DNA of 64,000 bases. It comes from Pseudomonadota bacterium. Its GTDB lineage: Bacteria > Pseudomonadota > Gammaproteobacteria > Halothiobacillales > Halothiobacillaceae. The notes beneath the pieces were generated by a model. That model had not been told where the DNA came from. It saw only the letters and a program-made list of their open reading frames with translations, and searched no databases. Within the stretch, counting starts at the first letter, position 1. The number at the start of each line of letters is the position of its first letter. A program made the translations under genes and the position numbers. The DNA lies in contig JAJYYE010000001.1 of assembly GCA_021801265.1 (NCBI GenBank), positions 62,001-126,000 of the forward strand, given 5' to 3'. Positions 19,305 to 27,909 of this stretch are shown here, in pieces.

Positions 19305-19919
19305 ATGGATCTCAACGAATTAAAAAGCCTTGATTTTCAAACCATCGGGCTTGCGTCCCTCGGCACGCGACTCATCATATTTTTGTTTGTGATTGCCTTG
19401 ATTGTGGGCGCCATCATTTATTTCGATACCCTGCCCCAACGCGACGAACTCGCTCAAAAGAAAAGCCAGGAAATCAGCTTGCTTGAAACCATCACCACCA
19501 AGCAAAAATTAGCGGCCAACTTAAACGCCTATCAAGACCAGCTCAAGGAAATGCAAGCCCGTTTTGGTGAGCTGCTCAGGCAGCTCCCCAATAAAAGCGA
19601 GGCTGAGAACTTAATTATCGATGTCGCACAAACCTCTTTGAAAAATGGTTTGAAAAATCAGCAAATTCAACCCGGCACTGAAATAAAACACACGTTTTAC
19701 GCAGAAACACCGTACACATTGACTTTACAAGGCACCTACAACCAACTGGCCAAGTTCGTCAGCGACACCGCCAATTTACCGCGCATCGTAACGCTGCACA
19801 ATCCTTCGATCAAGCCAGAACAAGGAGATAAACAGGACATGAAGTCCCCGCCACTGGTCATGACCATCGTAACCAAAACCTATCGTTATCTTGAGCAAAA
19901 CGAAGGAGCGGGACAATGA
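19305..19919 (+). CDS. pilO: Type IV pilus assembly protein PilO
   Basis: A 204-residue bitopic inner-membrane protein: short cytoplasmic tail, one membrane helix (about 22-43), a coiled coil (about 50-95; LAQKKSQEISLLETITTKQK) and a periplasmic ferredoxin-like domain with TPYTLTLQGTYNQLAKFVSD. It forms a heterodimer with PilN and contacts PilP. It starts 3 bases after pilN, and its stop overlaps pilP by ATGA, as expected for fixed-ratio subunits. Confidence 0.94.
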   Translation: MDLNELKSLDFQTIGLASLGTRLIIFLFVIALIVGAIIYFDTLPQRDELAQKKSQEISLLETITTKQKLAANLNAYQDQLKEMQARFGELLRQLPNKSEAENLIIDVAQTSLKNGLKNQQIQPGTEIKHTFYAETPYTLTLQGTYNQLAKFVSDTANLPRIVTLHNPSIKPEQGDKQDMKSPPLVMTIVTKTYRYLEQNEGAGQ

Positions 19920-20476
19920 AACAAAGTCACCTGCCATCTCAGCGCACACAACCTCAACGTCTTGGGTCGATCAAATGGTTGGTCGGGCTTGTGCCTTTAA
20001 CGCTCCTGCTCAACGGCTGTGCTAACCACATGGGCGACCTGCACAACCAAGTCGATCAAATTCTGGCGCGCCCCGGTGGGAAAATTGAACCCATCCCCGA
20101 AATGAAGCCACTGCCTAAATACAGCTACACAGAAACGGAGGAGCGCACCCCGTTCCAGCCCGCAGTAACCCAAACAGCAACGAAGAGCAATGGCATTACA
20201 CCAGACATGAATCGCCCCAAAGAACCCCTGGAAATGTATCCCCTCGACGCATTGGCCATGAAAGGGATTATCGAACACAAAGGCACCCTATACGCCCTTG
20301 TTCGAGATGGCGATGGGGTCATCCACGAAATTCAGGTGGGTAATTATATGGGGCTGAATTACGGCAAAGTCGTCAAGATTTCGACCGATAAGATCACGCT
20401 CGAAGAAATCGTGCCCGACGGACAGGGCGGCTGGCGCACACAATCAGCGATTGTCCAGCAAAACGCGACCAAATGA
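19916..20476 (+). CDS. pilP: Type IV pilus lipoprotein PilP
   Basis: A 186-residue inner-membrane lipoprotein. The signal peptide ends in a lipobox, LNGC, with Cys35 as the lipidated residue. A flexible Pro-rich stretch (about 55-100) leads to the HR domain (about 105-175; LEMYPLDALAMKGIIEHKGTL, VQVGNYMGLNYGKV-like), which docks on the PilQ N-domains. It overlaps pilO by four bases and precedes pilQ by 19 bp. PilP joins the PilNO platform to the outer-membrane secretin. Confidence 0.93.
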   Translation: MKQSHLPSQRTQPQRLGSIKWLVGLVPLTLLLNGCANHMGDLHNQVDQILARPGGKIEPIPEMKPLPKYSYTETEERTPFQPAVTQTATKSNGITPDMNRPKEPLEMYPLDALAMKGIIEHKGTLYALVRDGDGVIHEIQVGNYMGLNYGKVVKISTDKITLEEIVPDGQGGWRTQSAIVQQNATK

Positions 20477-20495
20477 TTCAAGGGGATAGAAAGCA

Positions 20496-22694
20496 ATGAA
20501 AAGCGTTATGGATGCAAAAACACACGACCGACCACTCACCACGGCCATCAGGCAATCGCTGGGAATTTTGTCGATTTCACTCCTCATGCCCGGTATTGCC
20601 TTCGCGGGCAATCTCGATGCAATCAGTACCGAGCGATCTGCTGATGGGTCAATTCTGGTTCATTTTAAACTATCCGAGCCGCTCAGCGGCAGTCCGGATA
20701 ATTTCCAGATTGATAACCCGGCCAGATTAGCGATTGATTTACCTGGCACCGAGAACAAAACGGGCGAGCGGACTCAAAAAATCGATTTAGGTCCCGTTAA
20801 ATCACTCATAATGGCCGAAGCCGGTGGCAAAACCCGAGTTGTCTTTAACCTAACGCAAGCCACACCTTATGGAATCAACAGCCAGGGCAACGAGCTGACC
20901 GTCACCTTCAAACCCACAGCCATTGGCAGCAAGACAGCCGCAGGCGTAGCCGTGAGCACAACCGCGGCCAACAACCCCATCACGGCCATGGATCGCGGAC
21001 AGAATATTGATTTCCGCCGCGCCGAAGATGGCGCAGGGCGCCTACTGATTCAAACCTCGGGACCTAATGCCCCGATGAAAATGCGCCGTGAAGGCAGCAA
21101 TATCATTATTGATCTGCCGAACACCCGTGTAGAAGCAGGCCGCTTTGATGTCAAGGATTTCGCGACACCCGTCGAAAACGTCGATGTCCGCCCCATGGGC
21201 AATGGCAGCCGCGTCACCCTGCAAACCCGCAACGCGGGCGAGCACCTTGCCTACCAAACGGACAATCGGCTGGTTGTCGAGGTGAAGCCTGTGCCACAAA
21301 ACCAGGGAGCACAAAACGTTGGTGAGAAAAAATTCACCGGTGAACGTTTAACCCTCAAATTCCAGGACATCCAAATTCGCCCCTTACTGCAATTGATTGC
21401 CGACTTTACCGGCAACAACATCGTGGTCAGCGATGATGTGAAAGGCTCGATTAGCCTACGTCTGGAAAATGTGCCGTGGGATCAGGCGCTGGATCTCATC
21501 CTGGTAACCAAGGGCTTATCGATGCGTAAAAACGGCAACGTCATGTACGTGGCCCCCACGGCAGACATCGTCGCGCGGGACAAAGCCGAGCTGGAAGCGC
21601 GTCAGCAAACCCAACAACTTGCGCCCTTGATCACGGATATTGTTCAAATCAACTACGCCAAAGCTGATGACATCTACAAACTGCTCGAATCGACCTCGAA
21701 AACCAAGCAAGGTGGTGGCAGTACCGATGGCAAAGCGGCGCTAGATACCTCGCAGCGCTTTATCTCCGATCGTGGCAATATCACGGTCGATGCCCGATCC
21801 AACAGCCTGATTATTACCGATACAGCGGGGGCGCTGGATCGCATCCGTGACCTCGTCAAGAAGCTCGACAAACCCGTTCGGCAAGTGCTGATCGAAACCC
21901 GCATCGTGATTGCCACCGATAACTTTGCCCGCCAACTGGGGGTTCGTTGGGGCGTAACAGGTACCGGAACCGGCCAAGGCAACACCTACATGGCCAGCGG
22001 TAATGCCAACGCAACCAATACCATGGTTAATAATGTCGCGTCGGGTGTGGCGCCTGGCATTCCCGCTCTGGCCAATCGCTTCAATTTCAATACCCCGATT
22101 AGTGGCGCACCCACCGGCGGGCTGGGCTTGGCAATTTTGGGTTCAAACGTGTTGCTTGATCTGGAGCTCTCGGCACTGCAATCGGAAGGCTCGGGTGAAA
22201 TTGTTTCCAGCCCGAAAGTCATTACGACAAACGGCCACCCGGCGCTGATTTCCCAAGGTACCGAGATTCCCTATATTGCAACGCAAACAGCGGGCGGAGT
22301 CGCCAGCAATACCGTGAGCTTCAAAAAGGCGGTTCTGTCAACCGAGGTTACGCCGCAAATCACGCCGAACAATAATATCATCATGGATATTAACGTGAAA
22401 AAAGATGAGCCGGATTACACCAACATGCTTCCCGGCTCAACCAACCCGCCCATCAACACGCGGGAAGTCAAGACCAAAGTCGAAGTCAAAAATGGCGAGA
22501 CGGTAGTGTTAGGCGGTATTTATCAATTCCAGAATACCAACAAGGTCAACAAGGTGCCCTTCCTGGGTGACCTACCGGGCCTGGGCAATCTATTCAAGGA
22601 TCGGGAAATCAACAAACAACGTTTGGAGCTCCTCATCTTTGTCACCCCCAAAATCATCGATTCAAACCAACAGCTGGTTAGTGATTCAAACTAA
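20496..22694 (+). CDS. pilQ: Type IV pilus secretin PilQ
   Basis: A 732-residue outer-membrane secretin through which the pilus passes. A signal peptide ends near PGIAFAG (about 38). Two AMIN domains (about 40-125 and 170-265) bind peptidoglycan, then come an STN domain (about 284-350; FQDIQIRPLLQLIADFTGNN), an N1/NolW domain (about 375-460) and the secretin barrel (about 465-720), with VSSPKVITTNGHPALISQG and VPFLGDLPGLGNLFKDR as the usual signature. The length is typical. Last gene of the classical pilMNOPQ set; an Ig-repeat lipoprotein gene follows 34 bp later, where most relatives have aroK. Confidence 0.96.
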   Translation: MKSVMDAKTHDRPLTTAIRQSLGILSISLLMPGIAFAGNLDAISTERSADGSILVHFKLSEPLSGSPDNFQIDNPARLAIDLPGTENKTGERTQKIDLGPVKSLIMAEAGGKTRVVFNLTQATPYGINSQGNELTVTFKPTAIGSKTAAGVAVSTTAANNPITAMDRGQNIDFRRAEDGAGRLLIQTSGPNAPMKMRREGSNIIIDLPNTRVEAGRFDVKDFATPVENVDVRPMGNGSRVTLQTRNAGEHLAYQTDNRLVVEVKPVPQNQGAQNVGEKKFTGERLTLKFQDIQIRPLLQLIADFTGNNIVVSDDVKGSISLRLENVPWDQALDLILVTKGLSMRKNGNVMYVAPTADIVARDKAELEARQQTQQLAPLITDIVQINYAKADDIYKLLESTSKTKQGGGSTDGKAALDTSQRFISDRGNITVDARSNSLIITDTAGALDRIRDLVKKLDKPVRQVLIETRIVIATDNFARQLGVRWGVTGTGTGQGNTYMASGNANATNTMVNNVASGVAPGIPALANRFNFNTPISGAPTGGLGLAILGSNVLLDLELSALQSEGSGEIVSSPKVITTNGHPALISQGTEIPYIATQTAGGVASNTVSFKKAVLSTEVTPQITPNNNIIMDINVKKDEPDYTNMLPGSTNPPINTREVKTKVEVKNGETVVLGGIYQFQNTNKVNKVPFLGDLPGLGNLFKDREINKQRLELLIFVTPKIIDSNQQLVSDSN

Positions 22695-22728
22695 TTTCGC
22701 AATAACCAAGGATCTGGAGCACATTTAA

Positions 22729-25035
22729 ATGGTTAAGAACTTATTTCGAAAACTCAACCGCGCGCTTAGCGTGGTTGCTCTTCTCTCATTAGCGGCTTGT
22801 GGAGGCGGTGGTGCAGGCTCGAGCTTGACTGGCGCGCCGTCAACAGGCGGAACGCCCACTACTACCCCTACTGCGGGTTCCTATACTATTTCATTAACAC
22901 CTGCAGCAAGCAGCGTGCAAGCTGGTGCCAGCACAGTTCTAACTGCAACCGTCAAAGACAGCTCGGGCGCTCTTGTTACAAATGTGACTGTCGCATTTGT
23001 GCTTGGTACAAATTTATCAGGCGGAAAATTATCCGCCGCATCGGCCACAACCGCTAATGGCACAGCCTCGGTTAATTACACGGCAGGCAGCACATCAGGC
23101 ACGGATAGTATTCTGGCAACAGCTACCCCAACAAATGGTACGGCTGTATCCGCATCAACTTCGATTACCGTAACAGGCGGTGTGAATGTCGGCTCTGTTG
23201 GCATTCAAACTTCGGCCTATCAGATCGGCACCAATAGCACAGTGGGTACGTCGATCATTGTGTTTGTTAAATCAGCCAGCAATAACCTACTCCCGAACGT
23301 GCCTGTTACGCTTACCGCAGACCAAGGCAATTTATTACTGCCCAATCCCGCAGTAACAGGCGCCAATGGCAGCTTAACCGCCACTTTGACGACTCAAAAT
23401 GTATTCAAAAACGGCGTCATTAACCTCACCGCCAGTGCCGGTGGTGTTAGCGCCCTCCCAACTGTTTTAACCTTGTCTGGCACCACGATTAACATTAATG
23501 GCTCAACCACCGCTTCCACGGGCGTGGTTACTCCCTACAGCCTGACGCTACTCGACGGCAACGGCAACCCAATTAACGGCCAAACCCTCAACATCAGCAC
23601 CACTTCAGGAGCGGTGAATCTAACCCAAGTTACAACGAATGCGAATGGGCAAGCCAGCTTTAGCCTAACCCCCAGCGCAAGCACAACCCTAACCATCGCG
23701 TCACCCACATTGAATGCCAGCAGCACCTTGAATGTGGCGGTGAATACCACGACGGCGCAATTCACCACGCCTACAGCAGACTACCCGGATGCCTCGGCGT
23801 TATTTAACATCAACACCGCCAACACCATGGTAGTGCATGTCACCATAGCAGGGGCGCCAGCGGCCAATGCGTCGGTTGCATTGAATACCACACGCGGCAC
23901 ATTAAGCGCCCCAAGCGTAGTTACCAATGCAGCAGGTGATGCAACCGTGAGCATTAACTCCTCAACCGCAGGCCCTGCAACCATCACCGCTTCTTATGGT
24001 GGCATTACCACCACCCGCCAAGTAGCCTTTACCGCACCTCTAGCAACCCATGCCATTGTCCAAGCCAACCCAACCAACTTAAGTGTTAATGGCAGCAGCA
24101 CCATTACAACGCAACTGTTAGATAATCTTGACAATGTAGTCGTGGGCAAAACGGTTACATTTACGACTAATGATAAATCTGGCGGTAGCCTGTTCCCTAC
24201 CTCAGCCGTAACCAATAGTATCGGCATAGCCACCACCACCTTTACGGCAGGACCCAATACGGATAGTCAATTCCAAATTACCGCAAACGATACCGCGGAT
24301 GGAGTGACAGGCGTAACGCCCTATATGTCTGTTGCCAACAAAACTGCATCAATCGCTATTGGCACAGATAACACCATACAAACGGTAATCCCGAACTACA
24401 TTAAAACTTATAGCATTTTTGTAACTGACACCAATGGCGCACCGATAGCAAACCAGGCTATTAACTTGGCTTTAATTCCGCAACAATACGCCCAAGGCAC
24501 CTGGAAACTCAATACAGTTACGGGTTGGTATCAAGCAGGTAACAGTGGTAGTGCGTTAAGTTATGCCATCAACAGCACATCCACCCCCATTACTACACCC
24601 CCAGCAACCGCAACAGGTGATGTGTGCACGGATAACGATGCCAACCATAATGGTATTTTCGATCCACAAGCACCTTATTTAGAACGCGCCGTGACGAATG
24701 CTAATGGCAGCGGCACTCCTGTGATTGCACCCCCTGCTGCGGTGGCTACCTTCAGCCCAGCCATCCCTGTCACAAACGCGAATGGCTTCGCCACGGTCAC
24801 GGTAACGTACCCCCAATCCTACGCGGGCTGGGTGAATTATGATTTCTCTGCCACCGTACAGGTTTCGGGAACAGCCAATACCAATACGATTAACTTTTGG
24901 CTGCCTGTGGCGGCTGCCGATGTTGCGGCTAGCAATGTATCAGGCCCTGCGGGCAACCCAAGCCCATTTGGCCCTAATGTAGCAGGCTCCAGCATCTACC
25001 CCACCAATGGCGCTGATTGCACCATCGTGCCATAA
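22729..25035 (+). CDS. Surface lipoprotein with tandem Ig-like (Big_1) domains
   Basis: A 768-residue protein rich in Thr, Ala, Asn, Ser and Val with almost no Cys. A signal peptide ends in the lipobox LAAC (Cys24), followed by a Gly/Ser/Thr linker, so it should be a lipoprotein; Gly after Cys favours the outer membrane. About five or six Ig-like units of 85-100 residues follow, each with the pattern VTNANG.ATVT typical of bacterial Ig-like domain 1 (invasin type). The C-terminal part (about 560-768) differs and has DNDANHNGIFD, a possible calcium loop. It is 34 bp after pilQ and ends in a terminator, so it may be the last gene of the pil transcript. A role in adhesion or pilus function is inferred from position only. 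Confidence 0.8.
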   Translation: MVKNLFRKLNRALSVVALLSLAACGGGGAGSSLTGAPSTGGTPTTTPTAGSYTISLTPAASSVQAGASTVLTATVKDSSGALVTNVTVAFVLGTNLSGGKLSAASATTANGTASVNYTAGSTSGTDSILATATPTNGTAVSASTSITVTGGVNVGSVGIQTSAYQIGTNSTVGTSIIVFVKSASNNLLPNVPVTLTADQGNLLLPNPAVTGANGSLTATLTTQNVFKNGVINLTASAGGVSALPTVLTLSGTTININGSTTASTGVVTPYSLTLLDGNGNPINGQTLNISTTSGAVNLTQVTTNANGQASFSLTPSASTTLTIASPTLNASSTLNVAVNTTTAQFTTPTADYPDASALFNINTANTMVVHVTIAGAPAANASVALNTTRGTLSAPSVVTNAAGDATVSINSSTAGPATITASYGGITTTRQVAFTAPLATHAIVQANPTNLSVNGSSTITTQLLDNLDNVVVGKTVTFTTNDKSGGSLFPTSAVTNSIGIATTTFTAGPNTDSQFQITANDTADGVTGVTPYMSVANKTASIAIGTDNTIQTVIPNYIKTYSIFVTDTNGAPIANQAINLALIPQQYAQGTWKLNTVTGWYQAGNSGSALSYAINSTSTPITTPPATATGDVCTDNDANHNGIFDPQAPYLERAVTNANGSGTPVIAPPAAVATFSPAIPVTNANGFATVTVTYPQSYAGWVNYDFSATVQVSGTANTNTINFWLPVAAADVAASNVSGPAGNPSPFGPNVAGSSIYPTNGADCTIVP

Positions 25036-25066
25036 CCGCCTAAGCGTATAAAAGCGCGCCATACAG

Positions 25067-25091
25067 AGCCCTGCAGTAGCGGGGCTTTTTT
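25067..25091 (+). terminator. Rho-independent terminator of the pil/Ig operon
   Basis: AGCCCTGC (25067-25074) and GCGGGGCT (25079-25086) form an 8-bp stem with one G-T pair around a 4-base loop, followed by six T. It lies 31 bases after the Ig-lipoprotein stop and 26 bases before aroK, so aroK must have its own start. Confidence 0.85.
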
Positions 25092-25116
25092 ATGAATTCA
25101 GTTAAAATACGCCGCT

Positions 25117-25626
25117 ATGAATAAAAACAATATCATCCTCATCGGCCCGATGGGCTCGGGCAAAAGCACGATTGGTAAAATGCTGGCGCATAGCTTAGAT
25201 TTACCCTTATTGGATTCTGATAAGGAAATTGAGCAACGCACCGGTGCCACGATTCCCCTGATTTTTGAGATTGAGGGCGAAGCGGGCTTTCGGGATCGGG
25301 AGGTGGCGGTAATCGAGGAAATTACACGGGGCAATGACTGGGTTTTGGCCACGGGCGGCGGGGCGATTTTACGGGCGGAGAATCGCAAACTATTCGCTGA
25401 GCGTGGGTTTGTGGTGTACCTGCATGCCAGCGTTCACCAGCAAGCCGAGCGCACGGCGCAGGATACGCAGCGCCCCTTGCTGCAAACGCCCGATCGAGTT
25501 GGCACGCTCCGCGCGTTAATGCACACCCGAGAACCGTTGTATCGCGCGGCGGCTGATTTTATGATTGAAACAGCGGGCAAATCCCCCCGAACGGTGGTGG
25601 ATTTAATTCGTCAGCATCTGAACTAA
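25117..25626 (+). CDS. aroK: Shikimate kinase
   Basis: A 169-residue enzyme that phosphorylates shikimate at the 3-hydroxyl in the aromatic amino-acid pathway. Walker A is IGPMGSGKSTIGK (about 9-21); DSDKEIEQRTG binds shikimate and magnesium; VLATGGGAILR and DTQRPLLQT (lid) follow. The length matches E. coli AroK (173). In most gammaproteobacteria aroK follows pilQ and is followed by aroB; here the Ig gene precedes it and a REP pair and a MarR gene follow. TAAAAT at 25103-25108 may be its -10 element, without a clear -35. Confidence 0.96.
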   Translation: MNKNNIILIGPMGSGKSTIGKMLAHSLDLPLLDSDKEIEQRTGATIPLIFEIEGEAGFRDREVAVIEEITRGNDWVLATGGGAILRAENRKLFAERGFVVYLHASVHQQAERTAQDTQRPLLQTPDRVGTLRALMHTREPLYRAAADFMIETAGKSPRTVVDLIRQHLN

Positions 25627-25643
25627 GGGTGGGAATTGCTTCT

Positions 25644-25778
25644 GTATGTGGGGATTTATCCCCGACACGGTGCCCAAAGAGGCGAGCACGGTTCAGGTTT
25701 TTACTCAAGCTTTGACAGGGCGGTTCGGAATGCTGCGGCCGGGTTCGGTGCCGGCCTTGTCGGGGATGCCGCCTCTAC
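25644..25778. repeat. Second, diverged inverted pair of REP-like palindromes
   Basis: The unit at 25644-25666 reads GTATG followed by a GGGGAT/ATCCCC hairpin and GAC. The unit at 25759-25778, read on the minus strand, begins GTAG and ends in ATCCCCGAC. They face each other across about 92 non-coding bases, the same layout as the pair at 14931-15070, but are more decayed. They separate aroK from the convergent MarR gene. Confidence 0.5.
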
Positions 25779-25784
25779 TGCGTA

Positions 25785-26315
25785 TTATTCGGCTGACCAA
25801 TCCTGGCTGCTGGGCAAGTTGCACGCGGCGCGGCGCTCTTGGCGGTGATGACGTTTTTTCTCGGGCAAGTCTTCGTATAACCGATCGCGCAGTTCAAGGA
25901 AGAAGGCTTCAATCAGAGCCAGTGGTGCCACATCGACTTTGGCAATGGTGCGTTGGTAAATTTTTTCGGAGCTCTGCCGAATGTCTTCAATTAAGGGCCA
26001 TGCGCGCGGGGTGAGCTGGATAATTTTGCAACGGCGATCCACATCCGACTGGATGCGCGCCACCCACTCATCTTTTGATAATCGATCGAGCATGGCGACC
26101 AAGGAGGGGCCCTCTACGGCCAACTCGTCAGCCAATTCGGATTGAATCATCCCCTGCGGGTGCATCGCCAAAATCGCCAGGGTACGCCATTTGGCTTGGC
26201 TTAACCCATGGTGGGCAAGCTCGGCATCCATGAGTTGCCGCCATAACTGGGTGACTCTCAGCATAAGAATCGGCATTTGGTTTTCGGCGCAGATGTCAAA
26301 TTCTATTGTAGACAT
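25785..26315 (-). CDS. MarR-family transcriptional regulator
   Basis: A 176-residue winged-helix regulator. A dimerising N-terminal helix region (about 12-35), then the DNA-binding unit with LSQAKWRTLAILAMHPQG, QSELADELAVEGPSLVAMLD (recognition helix) and the wing DVDRRCKIIQLTPRAWPLI, whose D.R..K pattern is the MarR signature; a C-terminal dimer helix follows. It is closest to the SlyA/HpaR-like group. The tail after about residue 152 is charged and lacks family support. No target gene is adjacent. A short inverted repeat, ATTCCA...TGGAAT (26383-26416), lies in its upstream region and might be an autoregulatory site. Confidence 0.88.
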   Translation of the reverse strand: MSTIEFDICAENQMPILMLRVTQLWRQLMDAELAHHGLSQAKWRTLAILAMHPQGMIQSELADELAVEGPSLVAMLDRLSKDEWVARIQSDVDRRCKIIQLTPRAWPLIEDIRQSSEKIYQRTIAKVDVAPLALIEAFFLELRDRLYEDLPEKKRHHRQERRAACNLPSSQDWSAE

Positions 26316-26438
26316 AAAGGGTTACACGACTCCATGATCGGTGTTCATCAAGCATAGGTGAAGAGTACACCAGTCTTCGATTATTCCATAAACTAGCGAA
26401 CTATTTATTCTGGAATATGATTGTTCACGAATAAAAAA

Positions 26439-26464
26439 ACCGCCCGAGGCTTGCGCCGGGCGGT
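26439..26464 (-). terminator. Rho-independent terminator of rpoS
   Basis: ACCGCCCG (26439-26446) and CGGGCGGT (26457-26464) form a perfect GC-rich 8-bp stem with a 10-base loop. Read leftward it is followed by seven T. It lies about 50 bases beyond the rpoS stop. Confidence 0.9.
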
Positions 26465-26515
26465 GTCATGATAGTCAATTTTAACGTGGTGTTTTAACCA
26501 ATCGCCAGGGGGAAG

Positions 26516-27556
26516 TTATTCCGAAAAAATACCGTCGGCAGTCACACCCGAATTCTTCGCCAACAGCTTGAGCCGTCGCACGGCTTCGAGTTGAATTTGC
26601 CGCACCCGCTCACGGGTAACGCCCAAAAACACACCGACCTCTTCCAGGGTTTGCGTCTCAAAGCCACGTAACCCGTAGCGCCGCATCAAAACTTCTCGCT
26701 GTTTTGAATCGAGTTGGGCCAGGAGTTGACTCAACAAGGCGTTGACGCCACTATCTTGCAAAATTTCATCCGGCTGATTGCTGGTTTCATCGGGAATCAA
26801 ATCCAGTAAGGAAAACTCACCATCACCTTTGAGTGGGCTATCAAACGACGACTGACGCTCGTTGTAGGCCATGACTTTGAGCACATCATCCACGGGGCGA
26901 TCCAGATGGTCGGCAATTTGCGCTGCGGTGACTTCCGAATTCTGATTTTGCGCAATTTTACGGGCAGTGCGATTCAGGCTGTGCACTTCTTTTACCACGT
27001 GCACCGGCAACCGTACGGTGCGGGATTGGTTCATCAGCCCGCGTTCAATGGTTTGCCGAATCCACCAAGTCGCATAAGTCGAAAACCGGAAGCCGCGTTC
27101 GGGATCAAACTTCTCGACCGCACGCATGAGACCCAAATTGCCTTCTTCGATTAAATCGAGCAAATCAAGGCCGCGGTTCATGTAGCGGCGGGCGATTTTA
27201 ATCACCAAACGTAGATTGCAGACGATCATCTTCTGCCGTGCGGCTTCATTGCCCGCTTGAGCAAGCCGGGAATAACTCACCTCCTCTGCAGCGGTGAGCA
27301 AACGCTCGGTTTCCACATCGCGCAGATACAACCGCACCGGATCGACCGATTCCGAATCGGCGGTTGTGAAGGTTTTAGCAAAGTCCGGTGCATCACCGAC
27401 ATCAAGCTTAATCTCATCGGCGACTTCAGGCTCCGCCAAATCCAACTCCGCGTCAAAGTCTTCCTGATCAGGGAGATTGGTGGCATCCGTTTCATGCCCA
27501 ATGGACAATTCAAGTAAAGAATTAAACGGTTCCAGGGGCAGCGTGATACGGGCCAT
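26516..27556 (-). CDS. rpoS: RNA polymerase sigma factor RpoS
   Basis: A 346-residue group-2 sigma factor for stationary-phase and general stress. Region 1.2 (DPVRLYLRDVETERLLTAAE) is followed by region 2 with NLRLVIKIARRYMNRGLDLL, DLIEEGNLGLMRAVEKFDPE and RGFRFSTYATWWIRQTIERG, then RTVRLPVHVVKE of region 3 and region 4 with GVTRERVRQIQLEAVRRLK. It lacks the long region 1.1 of RpoD, and residues such as DLLDLIEEGN match RpoS. An acidic N-terminal extension (about 20-55) precedes region 1.2. In many gammaproteobacteria nlpD lies just upstream; here it is absent and a 353-bp gene-free stretch precedes the gene. Confidence 0.93.
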   Translation of the reverse strand: MARITLPLEPFNSLLELSIGHETDATNLPDQEDFDAELDLAEPEVADEIKLDVGDAPDFAKTFTTADSESVDPVRLYLRDVETERLLTAAEEVSYSRLAQAGNEAARQKMIVCNLRLVIKIARRYMNRGLDLLDLIEEGNLGLMRAVEKFDPERGFRFSTYATWWIRQTIERGLMNQSRTVRLPVHVVKEVHSLNRTARKIAQNQNSEVTAAQIADHLDRPVDDVLKVMAYNERQSSFDSPLKGDGEFSLLDLIPDETSNQPDEILQDSGVNALLSQLLAQLDSKQREVLMRRYGLRGFETQTLEEVGVFLGVTRERVRQIQLEAVRRLKLLAKNSGVTADGIFSE

Positions 27557-27909
27557 GCGATTAACCTCGCGTTCGGGTGGATACCTGAGTTAAATATTTG
27601 TATAACTTTTGCACAATTTACAGTGCGTTACAAGCCCCCGATTTATCAAATTAAAACGGAATAAAACCCAATAAACACAATTTTATATAATGAGCTAAGC
27701 AAATGTACAAGTTATGCACATAGGATAGGCCAGCGCCAGGAAAGTTCGCTGACTCATAAAATAATTCTGCTGATGCGACACCCATCCATCCATGACGCCC
27801 TGATCACGCCAACGAGTCAGTTAAATTGGGCGATCAATCCAAGTTTAGTTATGCAGGCAGGGCATGATATTTTACTTGGTAGTCATGCGCCCTTGATTGA
27901 GAATGGCTT
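27557..27909. other. Gene-free stretch upstream of rpoS and the ATP-grasp gene
   Basis: This 353-bp divergent region is AT-rich in its left half. It contains a good leftward promoter for rpoS (27682-27710) with a leader of about 120 nt. For the rightward ATP-grasp gene only weak boxes were found (TTAGTT and TATTTT with 17 bp between, around 27847-27875). A short rightward open frame starts at 27773 but runs out of phase into the ATP-grasp gene and is not convincing. No nlpD remnant is visible. Confidence 0.6.
27682..27710 (-). promoter_or_regulatory. Candidate sigma70 promoter of rpoS
   Basis: On the minus strand TTGTAC (27710-27705), a spacer of exactly 17 bp and TATAAA (27687-27682) match the consensus well. 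Transcription would start near 27675 and give an untranslated leader of about 120 nt before the rpoS start at 27556. Confidence 0.5.

Noticed and set aside
22729-25035. Minor pilin or pilus-tip protein PilY1
   Set aside because: No type III signal peptide, no beta-propeller and no pilin fold; the lipobox and Ig repeats point to a lipoprotein.
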